Assembly (NCBI GenBank): GCA_028023455.1
Contig: JAQFVV010012400.1
Coordinates: forward strand, 12,717,748-12,781,747
Reading direction: 5' to 3'
DNA length: 64,000 nucleotides
From: Epiperipatus broadwayi
Lineage: Eukaryota; Onychophora; Udeonychophora; Euonychophora; Peripatidae
The notes below the pieces were generated by a model, which saw only the letters and a list, made by a program, of their open reading frames with translations, was not told the DNA's origin and made no database searches. Below are positions 61,301 through 64,000 of the stretch, in pieces (within the stretch, counting starts at the first letter, position 1; each line of letters begins with the position of its first letter). The position numbers were made by a program, and so were the translations under genes.

Positions 61301-61392
61301 AAATTAAATTAAATCAGTTAACGGGTTAATTTTATCTTTTTTTCATAAATTATTTTATACTTTTAATGTAATTGTTAATAATATATATATTA
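58316..61392. repeat. Duplicated ankyrin-gene block, copy B
   Basis: Matches 19688-24303 without the Penelope insertion, and so shows the empty target site near 58430. Divergence is several percent, with many small indels. The right edge (61392) is followed at once by unrelated, G+C-richer sequence. Confidence 0.9.
58695..61238 (-). pseudogene. Broken copy of the coiled-coil/ankyrin/ARM-like gene
   Basis: Aligned to the intact gene at 21600-24149, this copy keeps the start (MGGGSSTVAVV), the 15-residue repeats, the coiled coil, ankyrin and ARM-like regions, but they are spread over five frames. Lesions include a stop near 60537, deletions near 60328 and 60345, a Glu-to-stop change near 60008, a 1-bp loss near 59815, an indel near 59660, a 7-bp insertion (TTAAGAC) near 59207 that adds a stop, and a 1-bp loss near 58907. 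The last ~25 codons remain readable. It is a duplicated, non-processed-looking pseudogene: its flanks are copied too and it has no poly-A tail. Confidence 0.9.
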
Positions 61393-61421
61393 TACCGGTT
61401 CATCCCTACCCTGATAAGGTG

Positions 61422-61475
61422 AGCATGCGCACATATCGAACGTGAAACAAATATGGCGGCACGCCAGGATAAGAA
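61422..61475 (+). promoter_or_regulatory. Candidate NRF-1/YY1-type promoter with first coding exon
   Basis: GCATGCGCAC (61423-61432) matches the NRF-1 half-palindrome, and ATATGGCGGC (61451-61460) resembles the YY1 site that overlaps start codons in many animal housekeeping genes. The ATG at 61453 gives M-A-A-R-Q-D-K followed by a possible GT donor (GTAATT at 61476). Without splicing the frame stops at 61477. This is the strongest host-promoter-like sequence in the window, but no second exon was found. Confidence 0.3.
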
Positions 61476-62286
61476 GTAATTTGAAATCTTTTTTATGATC
61501 GGTTTGATACAGTCATCGGTACGTTTATAAAGTATTGACTCTTACATACCTTTGAAAGATTTCTTTAATTTAAATCCTTCGCGCCACTCCCAGAAAGAAA
61601 AAGATTAATTTCCCCTCCTGAAAGGATATGTAAGGCCAATAATATGAAATAAATGAATTGAACAAAATTTGATAGAAATAAACACCCGATGACCAAAGAT
61701 TTAAAACCGATAAGGGAGTAGCCCATATGCCAGCTCAGCGTTCTCTTTATCTCAGGTAAAGAAATGGGAAACTAAAACTCGCACAATCATCTAAGTGTCT
61801 TATTATTTGAAAGAAAGAAATACGAATAAATTCTCAAAGCAGTAAAGTAGTTTTATAAACATTAAATAAATGTTTATTGAATCCCTTCACCAATTCCCAA
61901 GATAAATATAATAATAACAAACCCAATGCATAATAAATATATATATATATGAGAGTATTATAGATGTATTAATAAAGAAAGAGAATGTAAAAATATAAAG
62001 AATCAACTAGTGAAGAAAGTGGTCCGAGGTTCATAAACTCGCACATGTAATACATTTCGTAAACCCTGAATGGTAAGTAAAATATTATCTTACAGAGAGA
62101 AATACATTAATAAAAGATTCATTACATTGATATTTGTATGAAATTATTAGCATAAAAAATAATAACATTAATAAGAGTACCACATAAAGTCTCTGTCGTA
62201 CGTCTAGGGGTTCTGAGTAGGCCAAGTATCTGTTCATCCAGGACGGCAGGGACTTCTCTTTAACACGGCGTCATTCGGCTGCTTTC

Positions 62287-62432
62287 ATCATCACTTGGTG
62301 GCTGGATCGAGAAGACATTTCTGGTATTGTTCAACAGCTCTCATGATTGTTCGATGACTGGATTCAGGAGACCTTTTTGGTACTGTTTCACGGCTCTCAC
62401 GATCATTTGATGGCTGGATTCAGGAGACCTTA
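62287..62432. repeat. 56-bp tandem repeat, ~2.6 units
   Basis: Units start at about 62287, 62341 and 62397 and share GGCTGGAT(T)C, AGGAGACCTTT and GTACTGTTTCACGGCTCTCA variants. The last unit is partial. Confidence 0.75.
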
Positions 62433-62928
62433 CTGATGGCAGGAGCGGAACTGGGTGGGCGCGCTGACTGGGAGTTCCTACCCCATGATCATTTCACTGA
62501 CGCGAGTACATTTGTGCTTGAGATTTAATTATAAATTTCTTTAATTAACGATTATCAACTAACAGTAGTGCTTTCTTTTTGTTTTCTAAAGCACTGGTAA
62601 TGATTTTTTGACTTTGAATTCCAACACCTTCCCGCAAACACAGTCCTCTACTGCACTAATATGAGTTGTCTAATTGAAAAACATCTTGAAGCTTATATCA
62701 GCGTGACTTAAGAAAAAATAATTAGAACAGAGAACAAGCAAGTTCAGATGAATCTAAAAAGTTAGCATAAGTGAGTGAATGATTGACTTAATGACTGCTT
62801 ATGCCTTATTGAATGCCTGTGTCCAACTGATTACCACTAAACTGGTGAACAGCATATAGCCCCCCTCATTAAAATCTCAATCTAGTTACCCCTCTGAAAC
62901 ACATTTAATTAATTAATTTTGACTTTTG

Positions 62929-62978
62929 TTAGTGGATTCATACAATGCGTGAAGCATTCCTATGAAACCCACTAACCA
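62929..62978. other. 50-nt near-perfect hairpin
   Basis: GTTAGTGGATTCATA pairs with TATGAAACCCACTAAC, with one bulge. The loop contains a nested AATGC/GCATT stem. It resembles a small stem-loop such as a transposon end or a pre-miRNA arm, without further support. Confidence 0.5.
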
Positions 62979-63446
62979 ATCTCAAGAATTTATTTATTTT
63001 TAATTCAATTGGTTATCTAAGTTATTTTCCGATAATCAGATTCCATTGAAAAACATATTTTTAATTAAATTAGATATCTTTCCCCACCCGCATTAACATA
63101 AATTTTAACAAACTCTTTTGTTGAGTTGAAATCTTTGATAATTAAAAAAAAAGAGAATAAACAAAATTACATATCTATTAAAATGAACTTGCCTTTAGGT
63201 TTTTCTTAAATTTAAAACAATGGGTTTGTAGAGTAAGATATCTAGTACAACTTTTGATTTAAAATTACCTATATGTTAGATTTTTTTAAAAATATTACCA
63301 TTTCTCTTTCTTTTCACAAGCATTTAACAAAAAATTTATAAATACTGTAATATCCACACTTACGACTGTGCCAAGGTTGTAACTGCAAGTCATACTGTGC
63401 GGTCAGCAAATAACATTATACAATTCCCACGCTGTTCTTTTCCTAC

Positions 63447-63635
63447 GAAGCTCTCCAACGAATTGGTCTGCCGTGAAGCTCTCCAAACGAATTGGTCTGC
63501 AACGAAGCTCTCCAATGAATTGGTCTGCAATGAAGCTCAGCCACGGATGCTCTCCAACGAATGGTCTGCACCGACTGCTCTCCAATGAATGGTCTGCAAG
63601 CGGATGCTCTCCAAACGCATGGTCTGCAATTTGCT
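63447..63635. repeat. ~28-bp minisatellite, six units
   Basis: Repeats of GCTCTCCAA(A)CGAATTGGTCTGC with 27-31-bp spacing. Because units are near multiples of three and lack stops, long frames appear on both strands (63397-63736); these are artefacts of the array. Confidence 0.85.
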
Positions 63636-64000
63636 ACTGCATGACTGCTCTCTATATTACACTGCTTGATGTTATTACCCAGTGTTCCTATCACTCTCTG
63701 ACAACTGCAACAATCAATCAATGCACTGACCAATAGAGTAACATCTCTTATCTAGAAATATTTGTAATCAGCAAATATTTCTAGGAATTGTCGATCGCCA
63801 TCACGTCAATGCACTAATTAAATTCCTCAGCTATCAGAGTGCGATCTAAAAACAGCCTTACGAATAAATTCTAGTTTTTCTGGAGTGCACAACATCTGCC
63901 ATTTTTACAAACACTGCAAATTACGCATACACATCTTTGCGTTTATAAAAAAAATGAACATAAAATAATAATAAAAATAAATGGTAAGCATATAGCTAAT

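Larger units (their letters stand above)
61393..64000. other. G+C-richer flank with minisatellites
   Basis: Base composition rises in patches (61400-61480, 62200-62500, 63350-63720). It contains a candidate promoter and start (61422-61475), two minisatellites (62287-62432, 63447-63635) and a 50-nt hairpin (62929-62978). The rest is AT-rich with no recognised gene. A TGTAATATCCACACTT near 63348 could be the edge of an LTR, but no partner is in the window. Confidence 0.5.

Noticed and set aside
63397-63736. Overlapping frames on both strands
   Set aside because: They are produced by the stop-free 28-bp minisatellite.
1-64000. CRISPR array, bacterial operon or prophage
   Set aside because: No regularly spaced identical repeats with unique spacers, no dense co-directional genes, and the contents are typical animal transposable elements.

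Overview
The window is strongly AT-rich animal DNA from an invertebrate-type genome. It contains no bacterial signatures: no operons, no Shine-Dalgarno-led genes, no CRISPR array. It does contain tRNA-derived SINEs, hAT, Merlin, Ty3/gypsy, LINE and Penelope-like elements (PLEs), hammerhead ribozymes and a single-exon ankyrin-repeat gene. A lophotrochozoan such as a mollusc, or a cnidarian, would fit, but the species cannot be fixed from sequence reading alone.

Layout. 1-16.6 kb is mostly non-coding. It holds two copies of a repeat (1953-2418, 8715-9165), the first with what looks like a complete hammerhead ribozyme, plus a SINE (3451-3561). A long hairpin lies at about 16597-17012. 17808-19687 is one copy of a ~1.9 kb segmental duplication; the other is at 44863-46744. 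19688-24303 carries the one convincing intact protein-coding gene, an 849-residue coiled-coil/ankyrin/ARM-like protein on the minus strand (21600-24149). A truncated PLE (19816-21323) is inserted downstream of it with a 13-bp target duplication. A second, broken copy of the same gene block lies at 58316-61392.

26328-31532 is a nearly complete Ty3/gypsy LTR retrotransposon with 592-bp LTRs and ATAAT target duplications; its gag and pol are interrupted by stops and frameshifts. 31.5-36.4 kb holds a foldback element, a decayed hAT transposase related to the GTF2IRD2/ZBED group, and a 475-bp hAT MITE with a perfect 8-bp target duplication. 38.9-42.6 kb has a 27-bp minisatellite, two LINE 3'-end fragments in opposite orientations and a possible host terminal exon (40562-40758). 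48.6-49.2 kb is an inverted pair of hammerhead-bearing repeats. 52.3 kb has a second SINE. 53.97-55.5 kb is a decayed Merlin (IS1595-type) transposon. 57.06-57.56 kb has a hammerhead followed by a lysine-rich reading frame that looks like the 5' end of a PLE. 61.4 kb shows a candidate housekeeping-type promoter and start codon. 62.2-63.7 kb carries two minisatellites.

Most genes here do not work together; the window is largely a graveyard of mobile elements around one duplicated gene. The most notable theme is that several dissimilar repeat families in 64 kb carry hammerhead self-cleaving ribozyme cores. These include two or three apparently intact cores and at least two decayed ones, and some sit beside PLE-like coding remnants.
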